The notes beneath the pieces are model-generated. The model worked only from the letters and a program-made list of their open reading frames with translations. It was not told the DNA's origin and ran no database searches. This document shows positions 22,920-36,098 of a stretch of DNA of 64,000 nucleotides, piece after piece; within the stretch, counting starts at the first letter, position 1, and every line of letters begins with the position of its first letter. This stretch comes from Nannobrachium achirus (taxonomy: Eukaryota; Chordata; Actinopteri; Myctophiformes; Myctophidae). Position numbers and translations under genes: made by a program. The DNA is taken from positions 33,133,193-33,197,192 of the forward strand of contig OY997642.1 of assembly GCA_963921795.1 (NCBI GenBank). The letters are read 5' to 3'.

Positions 22920-23018
22920 CACTGAGCCATTTGGAATCTGGGTCATGAATGTGAAGGTCTTGTCCGAATATGTCTTCCACAGTCACTTTCTTCCTGAGGG
23001 CAAGACTGTCATCTTCGC
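22920..23018 (-). CDS. dpp6: dpp6 exon 3
   Basis: The exon completes codon 55 and encodes EDDSLALRKKVTVEDIFGQD-LHIHDPDSKWLS, residues 56-87 plus one base of 88. RKKVTVEDIF is diagnostic: DPP6 has KKKVTVEDLF, whereas DPP10 has RLSLEDLF. The acceptor is ACCTGGCAG and the donor AGTG|GTAAGA. This is the juxtamembrane entry to the extracellular domain. Confidence 0.95.
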
Positions 23019-24629
<1,611 letters not shown>

Positions 24630-24744
24630 GAGGGGTCAGCAGAATCACTGAGGTGACGATCATTGATAAGATGCCGATGATGACCAGCAGGGCAATGGCA
24701 ATTCCCTTCCAATTACGCTGAGTCGGGATACTGCCCACCAGATC
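24630..24744 (-). CDS. dpp6: dpp6 exon 2 (transmembrane exon)
   Basis: The exon encodes [38 protein letters not shown], residues 17-54 plus one base of codon 55. [13 protein letters not shown] is nearly invariant in DPP6 and DPP10, marking the start of the single membrane helix (about residues 30-52), which contacts the Kv4 channel voltage sensor in this family. The acceptor is TGTGTGTGTTTTCAG and the donor CCTC|GTACGT. All alternative first exons of this gene are expected to splice here in phase 0. Confidence 0.96.
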
Positions 24745-24828
24745 CTGAAAACACACACAAACAAACGTTCATACACTTGATCAAACACATACATGAACGC
24801 TTACATGCATGCACACTTACGCGCAGTG

Positions 24829-25047
24829 GTGGTAGAAGTACTCTTTTACTTCTACAATGTAGAAATACTCAATAAAAGTGAGGAATTCAAAGTCTACTTG
24901 AGTAAAAGAATTAGCTTTTGTCCAATGCTAGCTTAGACTAACTTCCTGCTTGCCAAGGTTTGCCTTGGCAACAGCCTTGGCAAGCTGACGGTTGCTAAGC
25001 TAGCATTGGACAAAAGCTTTTAGGGGAGGGGCATAGCTACTGGCTAA
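24829..25047. mobile_element. AGTACTT fragment interrupted by small foldback MITE
   Basis: An AGTACTT fragment (24829-24910, AGTGGTGGTAGAAGTACTC) is directly followed by a 137-bp hairpin (24911-25047). The hairpin's right end, AAGCTTTTAGGGGAGGGG..CTACTGGCTAA, equals that of the 913-bp element at 19858-20770; its left end lacks the outer 24 bp. The stem is CTTTTGTCCAATGCTAGCTTAG and complement. Confidence 0.65.
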
Positions 25048-25231
25048 ATGGCGCGACCTCACCCTAAATGTCGCCCCTGAGGCGTCTTACTAGTATCCTA
25101 CAGCTTAACAAAATTCTCTCTTTCTTTTCAACAAAACAAAAAACAGTACTTGTAATTGGTAGGTAGGATGGAATATTTGTTTGTTCTGAATTCATAACAT
25201 TGTACAATATCTACAGTATGTACTGTACGTT

Positions 25232-25456
25232 CCAGAGCCTTGTATACAGAGAGAGTTGCGCCACCTCCATTCACTTCATGGGGCCAGGTCTTCTACATGC
25301 ACACATCTATTGGCGAATAGTGGCATAGCGCAAACCGGAGGTTAGCAGAATGCATTGGAGTCTATGAGGGGAAAGTGACATTTCGAGTTACATGAACCAT
25401 GTGACCAGCGCTGTTTCTGACCCCGCATTGGCAGAACTCTTTATACAAGGCTCTGG
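25232..25456. mobile_element. MITE, 225 bp, TIR CCAGAGCCTTGTATA
   Basis: The ends CCAGAGCCTTGTATACAGAG and, on the complement, CCAGAGCCTTGTATAAAGAG are 19 of 20 identical. No secure target duplication is visible, so the superfamily is left open. Confidence 0.7.
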
Positions 25457-26286
25457 TACAGTACATTCTAGCAATAAAAGAATTGTTACTTTGTTCCCAA
25501 ATTGGATACATTCAAACTCATTATGGATACTGTATAGACAGATGTTCTTGGTGCAGTGATAAAGAGATGATGGCCAGAGGATGGATCAATTCACCCTCAG
25601 AAAGGAGGTGGACAACTACCCAGCCATGTGTACAATAGCTTCTCGCCTAGCAGAGCTCAGCAGATGGTAGATGGCTAATCAGTGTGTCATTATTCGAAAA
25701 ACATCAAGTGCACTGATCTGCATGACAAACAATACATTTCACCCATGGTGGTAAAATTGGAGCTTCCTTAGGCTTGCCCCGCTGACTTGAAGGCTATGGC
25801 TATATTAGTGATACAGCTTGAGCTTGAATCCCATTAAGGTTGCAGGCAGGGGGGCACACTTTCTCTGAAGACACAAAGGACTCTGATTACATACGGTACT
25901 GTTAAAGGTACTGTACAGTAAGTGACATTTCTTTGTTCACCTGAAAAGAGATCTGGGTGACACTTGTACCAGGGGAGTGACTTTATGACAGCAGCACCCG
26001 TCATAATTCCACTCCCCCTCTATCTAATTATTGGAGAGCATTAAACACTTTATATTCGTTATGTTTTCATCTTTAAGTCTCTGGATGATAACCTAAAAAG
26101 CACTAGTGTCTTGTTGTGGTGCGTGACAGGGTACGCAAGTCGCAAGCAAATATAAATCAGGCCTTTACGTGTAGTGGTGATGAGACCGGAAGTGTGGTAA
26201 AGGCCAAAGGTTATATATCATGAATTCAATCAGGAGCGGCATTCTGGTCTCATTAGCATTGCATAATCAGCCTCTGCTTCGTTCAC

Positions 26287-26333
26287 AAACACACGCGCGC
26301 GCGCGCGCACACGCACGCACGCACGCACGCGCG

Positions 26334-26392
<59 letters not shown>
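26287..26392. repeat. (GC)/(ACGC)/(CA) compound microsatellite
   Basis: GCGC run, ACGC units, then about 54 bp of pure CA in intron 1. Confidence 0.95.
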
Positions 26393-26394
<2 letters not shown>

Positions 26395-26572
26395 ATTAGC
26401 TTGCAGTCCACGACAGTGTTGTGTGGGCTTTGGTCTGGCTGTGTAGATAGATAGAGACCATGTCTACACCTAATTGGGAACAAGACAATCAACTGCTCGC
26501 GATCACTACGAGACACAGGAGCTGTTCACCTTCCAGACTCACTATGAGTGACTCATTCCGTATTTGTGTGTA

Positions 26573-26573
26573 T

Positions 26574-26653
<80 letters not shown>

Positions 26654-26716
26654 ATTCGTGCATGTGTGGTGTGGTGTGGTGTGGTGTGGTGTGGTGTGGT
26701 GTGGTGTGGTGTGGTG
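26573..26716. repeat. (GT)n followed by (GGTGT)n
   Basis: An 80-bp GT run, a short spacer (GCATTCGTGCAT), then about ten GGTGT pentamers to 26716. Confidence 0.95.
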
Positions 26717-27280
26717 GCTTTACAGAATAGGAAACTGTGGTGGCTGCAATTCCTCAATATCCTTAGAAAATATTTAATTTAAATTGCATGAGAATCAAAA
26801 GAACATTTATTTTACAAATGTGTGCTTCCGCCTAAAAACACGTGCACTCTCTGCATGCACACTCCGCTTGCACCCACTGTGCCCATTTGCTTGCCCTCTC
26901 AGCTAAGCAAATCAATACCACAGGCAGTGAGTGTACCTAGAAAAATAGCAACCACATCAATATGATGATTCATCGCTGCAGAGGTATCGTCTTCATATAA
27001 AAAAAGGAAGATAAGGATATGGAGTTGTATATGTGCAGGATATTAATCTCCTTCGGCACATCCTAATAGAATAGCCACACGCCACTGTCTCTCCATGTGA
27101 CATCGGGAATATCTGCAGACCTCTGACCAGAAAGACAGACTTTGCGAGGTGGTATGACAGCTTTAGAGATAAACACCCTGTATCTGTACCTACCGTTCAT
27201 TCTACAGGTCATTGCTCATTTTAAATCCACATCAAAGATGGCGAGCGTTTAGATAACAGACACATACGGTACAGTACTTG

Positions 27281-27546
27281 GGGGGAGGCATAGCTCAGGG
27301 GGAGAGAAACCGTCATAAAGCACAAAGGGTTCCCGAAGGGTTCCCAGTTCGAATCCGGGCTCCCCCTAAGTTAATGTCGAAGAGTCTTTGAGCAAGACTC
27401 TGAACGCCTAGTTGCTCCCTGTGAGCAGGTCAGTGCCTTGCATGGTTTCCTCCGCCATCTGTGTATGAATGTGTGTGTGAATGGGTGAATGTAATGCACA
27501 ATCTATGTAAAGCACCTTGGATAAAAGCACTTTATAAATGCACCAT
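27281..27546 (+). mobile_element. tRNA-derived SINE, near full length
   Basis: A box A region TAGCTCAGGGGGAGAG (27291-27306) and box B AGTTCGAATCC (27346-27356) are followed by a body with TTGAGCAAGACTCTGAACGC and TAGTTGCTCCC. The 3' end is CCTTGGATAAAAGCACTTTA..AATGCACC, shared with LINE tails. A truncated copy of the 3' half is at 30163-30275. Confidence 0.8.
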
Positions 27547-28286
27547 TTGCAGCCAGTATCGTTTCCCAAAGACAGCACCGCCCCGCAGCAAGGGAAGTCT
27601 TTAATATTGCATGGGTAAGGATTGAAATGTTGCAGAGTCAAGTAGAAGTATCCAGTTCTGTTCCGCTTGAACTTGACTAAAGGATCACTGATCCATAGAT
27701 GTGTGAGCTGGCACTGTGCCACATGATGTTGGCAAACCTCTCCACCTTACCACTTAGACTCCAGTCTTGAGTAAATATAGCCTCTGCTCCTCCCCTCACG
27801 TGTTCCATGTGCTTGGGTTCAAATTAAGCAGTGGGTTGGACTACAAGTCCTAGAAAGTATAATAACTTCAGAATCACCCTAGTTTCTGAATTTTAAATAC
27901 ATGTCCCATAGGCTCTGTGGGCTAATTCGGGCTGCAGAAATGTACGATGCTGTGGAGCACCATCAGCACCCCCCAGACACCCAGTTATTCAGAGATTTAG
28001 GGTGCATTCCACAAGAAATCTATGAATTATGTGGGGTGACTGTGGGAGAGTGTGTGTGCCTCAAGTTCACCTGAACTTTATTGTCACATCACAGACTTAC
28101 AAGTGTAAAAAGGTTGTACAAGTAATTTTATAATGTTCCAGTTCCAATTTTGTCTGCTCACTTCTTCCAATTTCCCTTGTTAATCTCTGTCTCTAACTTA
28201 GACAACCCCTGTTACGGTATAAGCAACTATGGAGATTTGCCCTCCGAGATAGCACCACTTTCTAGTTTGTCATGAAACCTGTGAGA

Positions 28287-28350
28287 TGAGTGAGTGAGTG
28301 AGTGAGTGAGTGAGTGAGTGAGTGAGTGAGTGAGTGAGTGAGTGAGTGAG
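28287..28350. repeat. (GAGT)n microsatellite
   Basis: Sixteen uninterrupted TGAG units just left of the 28383 hAT element. Confidence 0.97.
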
Positions 28351-28432
28351 GGCCAACAGAGCCATCAGAACAATATCCTGGCTAGGGATGCACCGATATC
28401 TTATCAGTATCGGCGGGTCCCGATATGACTTA

Positions 28433-29352
28433 ATTGCGACCGTCAGGTCGCAGTTTAGTATGAAAACCTCCACCGGCCGTCCGTCCGTCCGTCCCTGAGT
28501 CCGTCCCTGAGTCACACGTGTGACGTGACACGTGTGACGTCAGAGTCCACAGCTGATATCACTCTGACATCACAGAGTCCACAGCTGATGATGTGGCGTG
28601 ATGTCATACAATGTCATACAATACACAAACAAGCCCTATATAAAGGGGCAATTCTCACCAGGGAAGAGAGCATTCCTCGACTCAGACCTTATCGCCAGGA
28701 TCAACTAAGCTTATAGCTTATCATCACATCCAAGATGTGATAAGATACTCAGCTAGTGGGGAATGCTCTCTTCCCTGCTGAGAATTGCCCCTTTATATAG
28801 GGCTTGTTTGTGTATTGTATGACATCACGCCACATCATCAGCTGTGGACTCTGTGATGTCATCGTATCTCCATATATGGCCATCTCCGTATATGGAGATA
28901 TAAGTCGTCCATGCCCAAGTATGGGCTGGTGAGGTCAGACTTTGTGTGATGCGTAGGTTATCTCCATATATGGAGATTCAACATTCCAGGTGTAACTATG
29001 GCTGCCCGTATGACGTGAGAGGTGGAGGCTGTGATATAAGACCGGCATTATCTACCGACAGATTAGTAACAAGATGTCAAAATCGTTGAAGGTTGAATCT
29101 CCAGATATGGAGATAACCAACACATCCCTCCATATATGGAGATAACCGATGCAGTGGTGTCCGGTAAGAACTTAACCGAGATGCCTTGAATCGTCACACT
29201 CCATATATAGTGTTATCCATATTTCGTGTAGCCGCCCTGTACAGGAAGTGATGTCACAACTCGCTGACATCACCGTCAGGTCCACAGCGTGACCGTCAGG
29301 TCACGCTGTGACCTGACGGTCGCTTATCTCCCGATTCGGGAGTCTTACTGGT
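28433..29352. mobile_element. GCGACC-hairpin module nested in hAT
   Basis: The left end begins TTGCGACCGTCAGGTCGCAG and runs into CCGTCCGTCCGTCCGTCC. The right end is GTGACCTGACGGTCGCTTAT followed by CTCCCGATTCGGGAGTCTTACTGG, a second small hairpin. The same two ends occur in the 5-kb palindrome (40911-42900). Inside are a stem of about 110 bp (28564-28680 with 28760-28862) and three CCATATATGG palindromes. The flanks GATATGACTTAA and TTAAGTCATATT are themselves inverted. Confidence 0.65.
28564..28862. repeat. Long stem-loop, about 110-bp arms
   Basis: The left arm carries CACAGCTGATGATGTGGCGT, CAAGCCCTATATAAAGGGGC and GGGAAGAGAGCATTCC. The right arm, 28760-28862, carries their complements in order. 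The loop (about 28685-28755) contains ACATCCAAGATGTGATAAG. Confidence 0.85.
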
Positions 29353-30162
29353 TAAGTCATATTGGGATATTGGATATTGGACACGACGTCACCGATCCAA
29401 GTCACAGATAAATAATAAACATTTTAGCACATACCTACAATTTTATCCAGAAAACCTTATTCGTCGCTCCTCCACTCTTGAGACGAGACACGTGTTTCCA
29501 TTGCATTTGGAACATGATAAATATCAGTGAAGTATCGGGAAACATCCAAATGTATTATATATAAACCTGTATCGATGCATCCCTAATCCTGGCAGCTACC
29601 ACTGCCATTTGCACTGCCCACTTCCTCCTCCTACTATCAGCTTAAGCTACGCGGTTCCTTTGCGATGACAATGTGCAGATTTACAGTACAGTATGCCCAC
29701 ACTGTCACCACACAAAAGTGAGTTGTGCTGTTTGTTGCCTATAAATATATGACCTGTAGAGTGGACTCTCAAAACATTATAATGTAACTGATAGCGATGC
29801 TGGTTGAAGCTAAGGCAAGGGTCACACTTCCTAAGGAAAAACTGTCACACGATATATTCTGTAAAATCTAAAAAATCTAAAAAATACTTTGAATGCCCAA
29901 TTATAATCTTTTTGCTGCAACTACGCTAGTATAAGATGTAAGGTCAATCGCCATTAGATTATCAGGCAGGTGGGTTGGTCCAAACATTTCAAACACACTT
30001 ATCATGAATTGAGTTTCATGATAAGTTTCATGATAAGTTTCACTGTTAAAGACTCCACATTCCTATTCCATCCTGGACAAACAATGCTTCATTTCCACCA
30101 TAGATTAAAAAATAGCGGTATTTACTCCAGCCAAAACTGTCTTGAGCATCACTGAACCCCTG

Positions 30163-30275
30163 ACTGCTCCTGATAAGCAGGCTGGTGCCTTGCATGGTTT
30201 CCTCTGCCATTGGTGTGTGAATGTTTGTTTGAATGGGTGAACATAATAAAGGTGCTATATAAATGCACCATTTAT
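30163..30275 (+). mobile_element. SINE 3' fragment
   Basis: The 3' half of the 27281-27546 SINE: TGATAAGCAGGCTGGTGCCT, GCATGGTTTCCTCTGCCAT and GTGCTATATAAATGCACC. The promoter boxes are missing. Confidence 0.75.
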
Positions 30276-31134
30276 TAGAGGCAAAAATGTACATTCAAAA
30301 GGGACGAAATCTAACACTAGACGAGGCCCCACTACATATGAACCTGCCAACTTCTCCATTACACTTTATAAAAAGCTCGGTGCACACCTGAACTTAAGGT
30401 ATTTCCAGAAGGTTAATGCATCCAAGTAAAGTTGACCTGATTACTGTAGCTCTTTAATTGGTGTGCTCTTTTTTCCATCTACACCAAATCTCTGCCAAAA
30501 ATAGCTCTTTGGTGAATGTTCCCCCCAGAATAGGGGCATGGCTTCAAATGGAGAAAGTACTGTAGCTAAAGTATTTCACTGCTAAAGGGAATAAGGACCA
30601 ATACACCAGTGTTGCCGAACCAGGGCAGGCCGCCTTAGGCATGTAGCATGAAGCCAATTTATTGTACGAGAAGTATAATATTAGTGTGTGTGCGAGCATG
30701 GATGAGTAAGATGTAAGAACTGGTGGCTCAAATGAAACAAGGTTGGGAATCACTGCCGTGCGTGCACCCCATTTTGACGAGGTTATATGATGCTGAATGT
30801 CTACATTAAGCCATCTCCTTGCGTTAGTCTATGTGAAGAGCATGCATGCATGCATGCATGTGCAGCATGTGCAGAAGCTGATAACAATAAAAGCTAAGCT
30901 CCATCAATAAATGAGCACTGGAGCCATTTTCACCCCCTGTTCTCTTCAGACACCACACCAATAACAAAGCCTGTGCATTTCCCTGTTGCTTCATGTCCGT
31001 CTGCTGACTTCTCTGGGTAGAAAGGCCCACAGGGGCTAAACAGCTAAATCTTTCAATCCATTTGTTGCTATTTTCAATCCATTTCCAGACAAAGAGGCAA
31101 TAAGAATGAGTCATCCTTTAAGAACAATCCCCCT

Positions 31135-31263
31135 TGTCTTTATTCTCTCTTTCCTCTCCTTCTCTCGCTGTCTCCCTCTCTCTCTCTCTGTCTCCATATT
31201 CCTCTCTCTCTCCATCTTTCTCCCTCTCTCCTTCCCTCTCTCCTTCCTTCTCTCTCGCTGTAT

Positions 31264-31323
<60 letters not shown>

Positions 31324-31400
31324 CGACTCTCTCCCTCTCTATCTCTCTCTCTTTCTCCCTCCCACTTTCTCTTTGTCTAACCATCTCTCTGTCTCCCTGC
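31135..31400. repeat. CT-rich tract with (CT)n core
   Basis: Pyrimidine-rich degenerate TCTC sequence around a perfect CT run at about 31267-31320. It accounts for the Ser/Leu-rich and Arg/Glu-rich open frames on the two strands. Confidence 0.95.
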
Positions 31401-31739
31401 TTGTTGGTAGAGTGTGAAATGGATCTCTCCGAGCACCTGGTTTCCAAGGGAACCAAGAGAGTCATTGGAGTCAGATGTGCAGTGGGGACATAGGAGGCGT
31501 GGGATGGGGGTGTGTGGGGTGGTGAAGGGTGGTGTGGGGTGGACTAACATTACTGCTGACAGCAGCATGGGGATGTTATGTCTTATAAGAACCGTCACAC
31601 AGTGTACTCTTTATCCTAGTTGGTTTATTTTTAAACAGAAAAGTATGGAACAGATTAGTGCAGCTTCTCCTGTGCAATATTCCTCTGACCAATCAAAACG
31701 CACGAACCACCCTGACCTACAACTTAATCAGTTACCGTG

Positions 31740-31830
31740 TCATAGCAGTACCATTTTGTTTTGCCCTGTAAAGCACTATGAGCTGCATTTCTTGTCATGA
31801 AAGGGGCTATACAAATAAAGTGTATTATCA
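31740..31830 (+). mobile_element. LINE/SINE 3' tail fragment
   Basis: Reads TGTAAAGCACTATGAGCTGC followed by GGGGCTATACAAATAAAGTG, the common 3' end of fish CR1/L2-type copies. No body is recognisable upstream. Confidence 0.5.
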
Positions 31831-32431
31831 TGCTGTTGCAATAATAACTTGTGTGCAATAATGCACATTTTACCTACTACACTACACTCCTCCCCTCAAA
31901 TCAGTTCCTGCCCTTTATAGATTAAACCTCTGGGCCCTGACATTTATCTTAGGTCTACTAAGCTAAGCCCTTTCCTCACCATCATCTGGTCAACTATCGT
32001 TTAACACCTCTGGCTCCTAAAGTTGTGTTGAAATCCTCTGGTCGACATGGCCACCCAACATTGCCCTGAAAATAAACCAAATACTTTTACAAACTATTGC
32101 CTTCCATTTGATCCCCAGGAACCAATTTCTTCGCCTTACCCTCCCCCATACAGCTGGACCAAAACCTTCTGCTGCTGAGGCTGCACCCTCTGTCCTCACA
32201 TAGTTTCTGAAAAGTTAGACTGCACCAGTGACAGCCTGGTGCTCAGCTGATGTCCCAGAAACAGTTCTGCAGGTACTTTACCCATCATGCTATAGGGAGA
32301 GGGGGCCTGCTTCTGTAAACAAACAGAACGTTCTGAATACAGTACTGCATGGTGATGTTTATAGTCCAGGAGAGAGGAAAAGATCTGCACATTAGATCTC
32401 TTTATCAGGGTATAATTTACTTCACAAAAAC

Positions 32432-32481
<50 letters not shown>
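32432..32481. repeat. (TA)n microsatellite
   Basis: About twenty TA units with an ATACATATA lead-in. Confidence 0.95.
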
Positions 32482-32485
<4 letters not shown>

Positions 32486-32762
32486 AGCTTAGAGACGGTG
32501 TGCAGATCTTTTCCTCTTTCCAGTGTAGCCTGTGTGATCCAGCACCATGTTGAAATACTTTGGATGCATGTGCACCTCTTGGACTGTATTTGATGTCCAG
32601 AGTCCACACATCTTCAGATTCTGCTCTAGATACTCTGCAGCGCCTTTAGATACTGGGTGATACGGAGCTGAGAAAATTGCATTATTCTTTGGGAGGTCCT
32701 GAAATGTGTCACTGAAAATGGGGCCCATCATGTGAGCGTGTCGATATTGCGGCATAGCATCT

Positions 32763-32946
32763 GTTCGACGGTCCATTCTTTCGACGCGGGTGAATGTTAA
32801 CCTGGTGAAAAGCTAACCTGCCGACAAGGGTGAATGTTAACCTCTATGCCTAAACCTAACCCAAACCCTAACCCTAACCTCAGTAACCGGGATACGGGTG
32901 AGTAGCTAACCTGCCAACGCTGTTTGTCGAAAGAATGACACATCAA
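32763..32946. mobile_element. Inverted-repeat element with telomere-like core
   Basis: The left side has CATTCTTTCGACGCGGGTGA and the right side GTCGAAAGAATG, the complement. The core CTATGCCTAAACCTAACCC, then AACCCTAACCCTAACC and CTCAGTAACC, matches the core of 3576-3719 although the arms differ. GGGTGAATGTTAACCT occurs twice in direct orientation on the left. Confidence 0.6.
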
Positions 32947-33200
32947 AAGAGCGAGATTTCCCCATTTTGTGTAGACTACAACCTCCACAGTTTTCTCTGC
33001 CACTCTTATAGTCATTAACACCACTTCAAGCCACTTAAGACTAAGAGTAGCTGTCATCAATACCATAAACCTGTGTTTCCCTTTTTACACAAAATCGACA
33101 TGCACTCTTTGCCATGGTCCCACTGCCAAAGGAGTAATGGAGCATTTGCTGCACATTCAACTGATGCACTTGACAATTGCTGACAAGGGCAGCAATTGTT

Positions 33201-33560
33201 TTGGGCAGGGGTAGGCAACCTTAGGTACGGGTGCCAACATTGGCACGGGGGAGAATGATCACTGGCACACTGGCAGAAGTGTGAGAGAGAGGATTCTTTA
33301 TTTTAAAATCCAATATTGTTTTAAACGTGGTCAATTCAATTTAGTCACCTAATTTGCAGCAAATTACATGGGGAGGGAGTCGGGGAGACAGATGGGTTAT
33401 TGCTAATGAGTCATGAGCGTTATAACAATGTCCTGACAATAAAAGTATGTCCACATTTTGATGGGGACATATTAAAATGTGTGTTGACATGGCACACCGA
33501 CTATCTAGAAAATAAAAACATAAACATAGCACTTCATTTAATAAAGGTCTGCTGAACCCT
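33201..33560 (+). mobile_element. hAT-type element, left part
   Basis: Begins CAGGGGTAGGCAACCTTAGG then GGTGCCAACATTGGCACGG, a familiar hAT terminus. I could not find a matching right terminus or target duplication, so the right edge is approximate. Confidence 0.55.
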
Positions 33561-33647
33561 GCTTTAAGGTGTAACCACCCTAGAACCCCACATGACACAA
33601 ATGAGTTCCCACAGTTCAGTTTGACTCACCCGCTCACCGGGCTTTAA

Positions 33648-33851
33648 GGGCTGTCCATACTGTCTCCAACCACCTATCTAAATCTATTGGCGGAAAAAAA
33701 TTACCTCTGGGAACTCAGATTGCCAACCACCAAACCTTTTTAATCTTTCCCATGTGCAGCTTTCCGAACTCATATTCAGGGTAATGCTTTTCAGTCATTT
33801 TGTAGTTGAACCGGACGGACGGTTCGGTGGTCGACAGTATATGGACAGCCC
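33648..33851. mobile_element. MITE, 204 bp, TIR GGGCTGTCCATA
   Basis: The ends GGGCTGTCCATACTGTC and, on the complement, GGGCTGTCCATATACTGTC are inverted. Two hairpins follow to the right: GTAACATGTTGGGCCCTAAC-type at 33861-33888 and GCCATTTTGTATAAAGTGAA with complement at 33892-33956. Confidence 0.6.
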
Positions 33852-35929
33852 GTAGGCGTAGGGTAACATGTTGGGCCCTAACATGTAACTGCCATTTTGT
33901 ATAAAGTGAAATTCTATACGCGAAGTATTTCACTTTATAATAAAATGGCATCACTATTTCTTTATACCGGTATATTCCTAGGTATTTTTCTGCCTTATTT
34001 TGATGATTGGCATGGAGTGACACGCAGTAAAGTGCCTGGTGGGGGCTCCTCACTGGCAGGTGAGTCAATAGGATACAACAGCAGTGACAATGACGACCCA
34101 CAAATGTGTGTGGGGAGGAATCAATTGGCATAACGACTAAATTGGGAAGAAAAAGGGGTCAAATGCAACAACAACAACAACAAAAGGATTGCTGAAATAA
34201 ATGTCTAAATCGTGAAGGGTAGATGATAGACTAACTCTGTGTCATCATTCGCGGCTTATAAATATATAATTGCATCTTTCTAATTATATATATTATAGTT
34301 AGTAAATAGTTATTTGACTGTTACTATAGTATATAATACACAATATGCAAACCAAACTATTGCATAACATAGCTATGAAAGTTTAAATAACATTGTGCAA
34401 CTCATTACATAACACGTTGCTCCAAACACTAGCTTAATAGTGTGTGTCACCTTGTCATTAGCAGAAGAGAGGATGCCTGCAACACTCCAAATTAGATAAC
34501 CGTTTCAAGGTCTCGACAATATCATGAGAAGAAGTCGTTATTTGCAGCTTGAGGAAGAGGTTGAAACGTGTCCGTTGCTCTGCCTGGGTGAGGTAAATAA
34601 TGTGAAAAAGACACTTATTGAGTGATGGCTGTCTTCTTCTTACCGTGTCATTAACAGCCTATGCTGTAGCAATAATAACTTTATATAATGTGTGCATTTG
34701 ACTAAATACATCACAGGGTACGGTACTCTAACTGGGGCAGGGACCTCACAGACCAGGCTCAACACTCATTAAATAGGACGTCCAAAAGGGAGACATTCGA
34801 AGAAAAGGGAAACTTTAGCCGGAGAGCTGGGTTGACGTGTTGTTTACTGGCCCAGAGATTTCAGACATTGAACGTGCAATCTATAAGGTTGTGTCTGTGT
34901 AGGGTCAAACATAAGGGGGATGCAGAGCACTCTGGACACAGAAGTAAACTTTTCCCTTGGAAGGCCATCAATAAATCATGGGCATTAACGAGTGAGATTA
35001 AGAATTCATGCCAGATGGGTATTGGATCAGGATTGCAGGGCACCTTTCTGTCTCTTTGTTTTCAGTTTCCCTTTTGTTCATGCTGGAAATGTTATGCAGC
35101 TAGCCAGTGTTGAAATCGATTGAGGCCTGAGTGTAGACAATTAGCCCATGTGTCAAGAGGCTAGTGGAGGCAAAATGGTCTTTAAATAAGACACTTCTAG
35201 ATGATGATGATGATAGAACAGCCCTGAAATGGAACACAGTGCAAAAGGGAACAGAAAAAGATCAGCTCAAATCAAAGCTGTGAGCTGTATCTAGCCTGAC
35301 GAGACAGAAAGAGCAGCTCACACAATTCAAATAACTGTTGACTATGTCAGGCTAATAGTGTCACTCGCAATCGAACAACCACAACGTCATGAAACCCTCC
35401 CACACAGCTCCCAACTGATTTTTGAGCAACTCTAAAAAGCCTAGTAAAATAGGGTTTCAAAGTGTCTCCCTCTTTAACCAAATTTACAGTAAAGGAAAAT
35501 TCTAAAGCTGTTATACTGTAGAGAGACATTAGTGAGTTAGTGAGAGGAGAACAAGTGCATTTTGTTGTTTGTCCATCGCTACACGCCAAAACTCCTTTAA
35601 ATGATTCAGAGCACTGCCTTTTATTCCATCGTATGATTTTACTTTGGAATCAATTATTCAATATCTGTTGTATCTCCTGCCAGTGGGCAGATACCTACAG
35701 AATATTCTGCTCTGCTATTGGGGGTCAGTGTGTTCCATTCCATACAATAAGCTTTGATACAACATACTGTATCATCAAAGTAAGCTTTGCTTCACACAAC
35801 AGAAGTCAGAGCAGTGCTCTTAAACAGACACTTTTCCAATTCTCAACCTAAATCCCATTGTTCTTACAGTATGTGAGAAAATCAATAGTAGAACACATAG
35901 ACCTATGCCCTATGTCTTCTGTGTATGCA

Positions 35930-35931
<2 letters not shown>

Positions 35932-35988
<57 letters not shown>
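35932..35988. repeat. (CT)n microsatellite
   Basis: A pure CT run of about 57 bp in intron 1. Confidence 0.97.
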
Positions 35989-35990
<2 letters not shown>

Positions 35991-36059
35991 GACAGCTTTG
36001 GAATGTTCTTTCAGTGATGTTACTAGGTTTTCAATGTAATTTTACAATGTTTTCGAGCG

Positions 36060-36098
36060 CTGTGAGCTTGTAGATCGGCTATTTTCAAAATGTTTGCC
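36060..36098. repeat. Palindromic repeat, right half only
   Basis: GTGAGCTTGTAGATCGGCTATTTTC without the left arm, in otherwise unplaced sequence. Nearby, GATGCGCATCCCGGG..CGGGATGCGC at about 36368-36446 forms a separate hairpin. Confidence 0.6.

Larger units (their letters stand above)
28383..29585. mobile_element. hAT-type element, 1203 bp, with nested insert
   Basis: A perfect 8-bp target duplication ATCCTGGC is at 28375-28382 and 29586-29593. The ends are TAGGGATGCACCGATA and, on the complement, TAGGGATGCATCGATA. Most of the interior is a second element (about 28433-29352). No transposase frame is seen in either. Confidence 0.85.

Noticed and set aside
24630..24744. Assignment of the gene to dpp10
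   Set aside because: The transmembrane exon fits both paralogues, but exon 3 (RKKVTVEDIF), exon 9 (ATIND) and the QQEQ ending of exon 1 favour dpp6.
27281..27360. A tRNA gene
   Set aside because: Box A and box B are present, but the stems do not pair and the sequence continues into a SINE body and LINE-like tail; the same holds at 22478 and 54325.
31118..31465. Arg/Glu-rich frame resembling a charged coiled-coil protein
   Set aside because: It is the complement of a CT-rich low-complexity tract.
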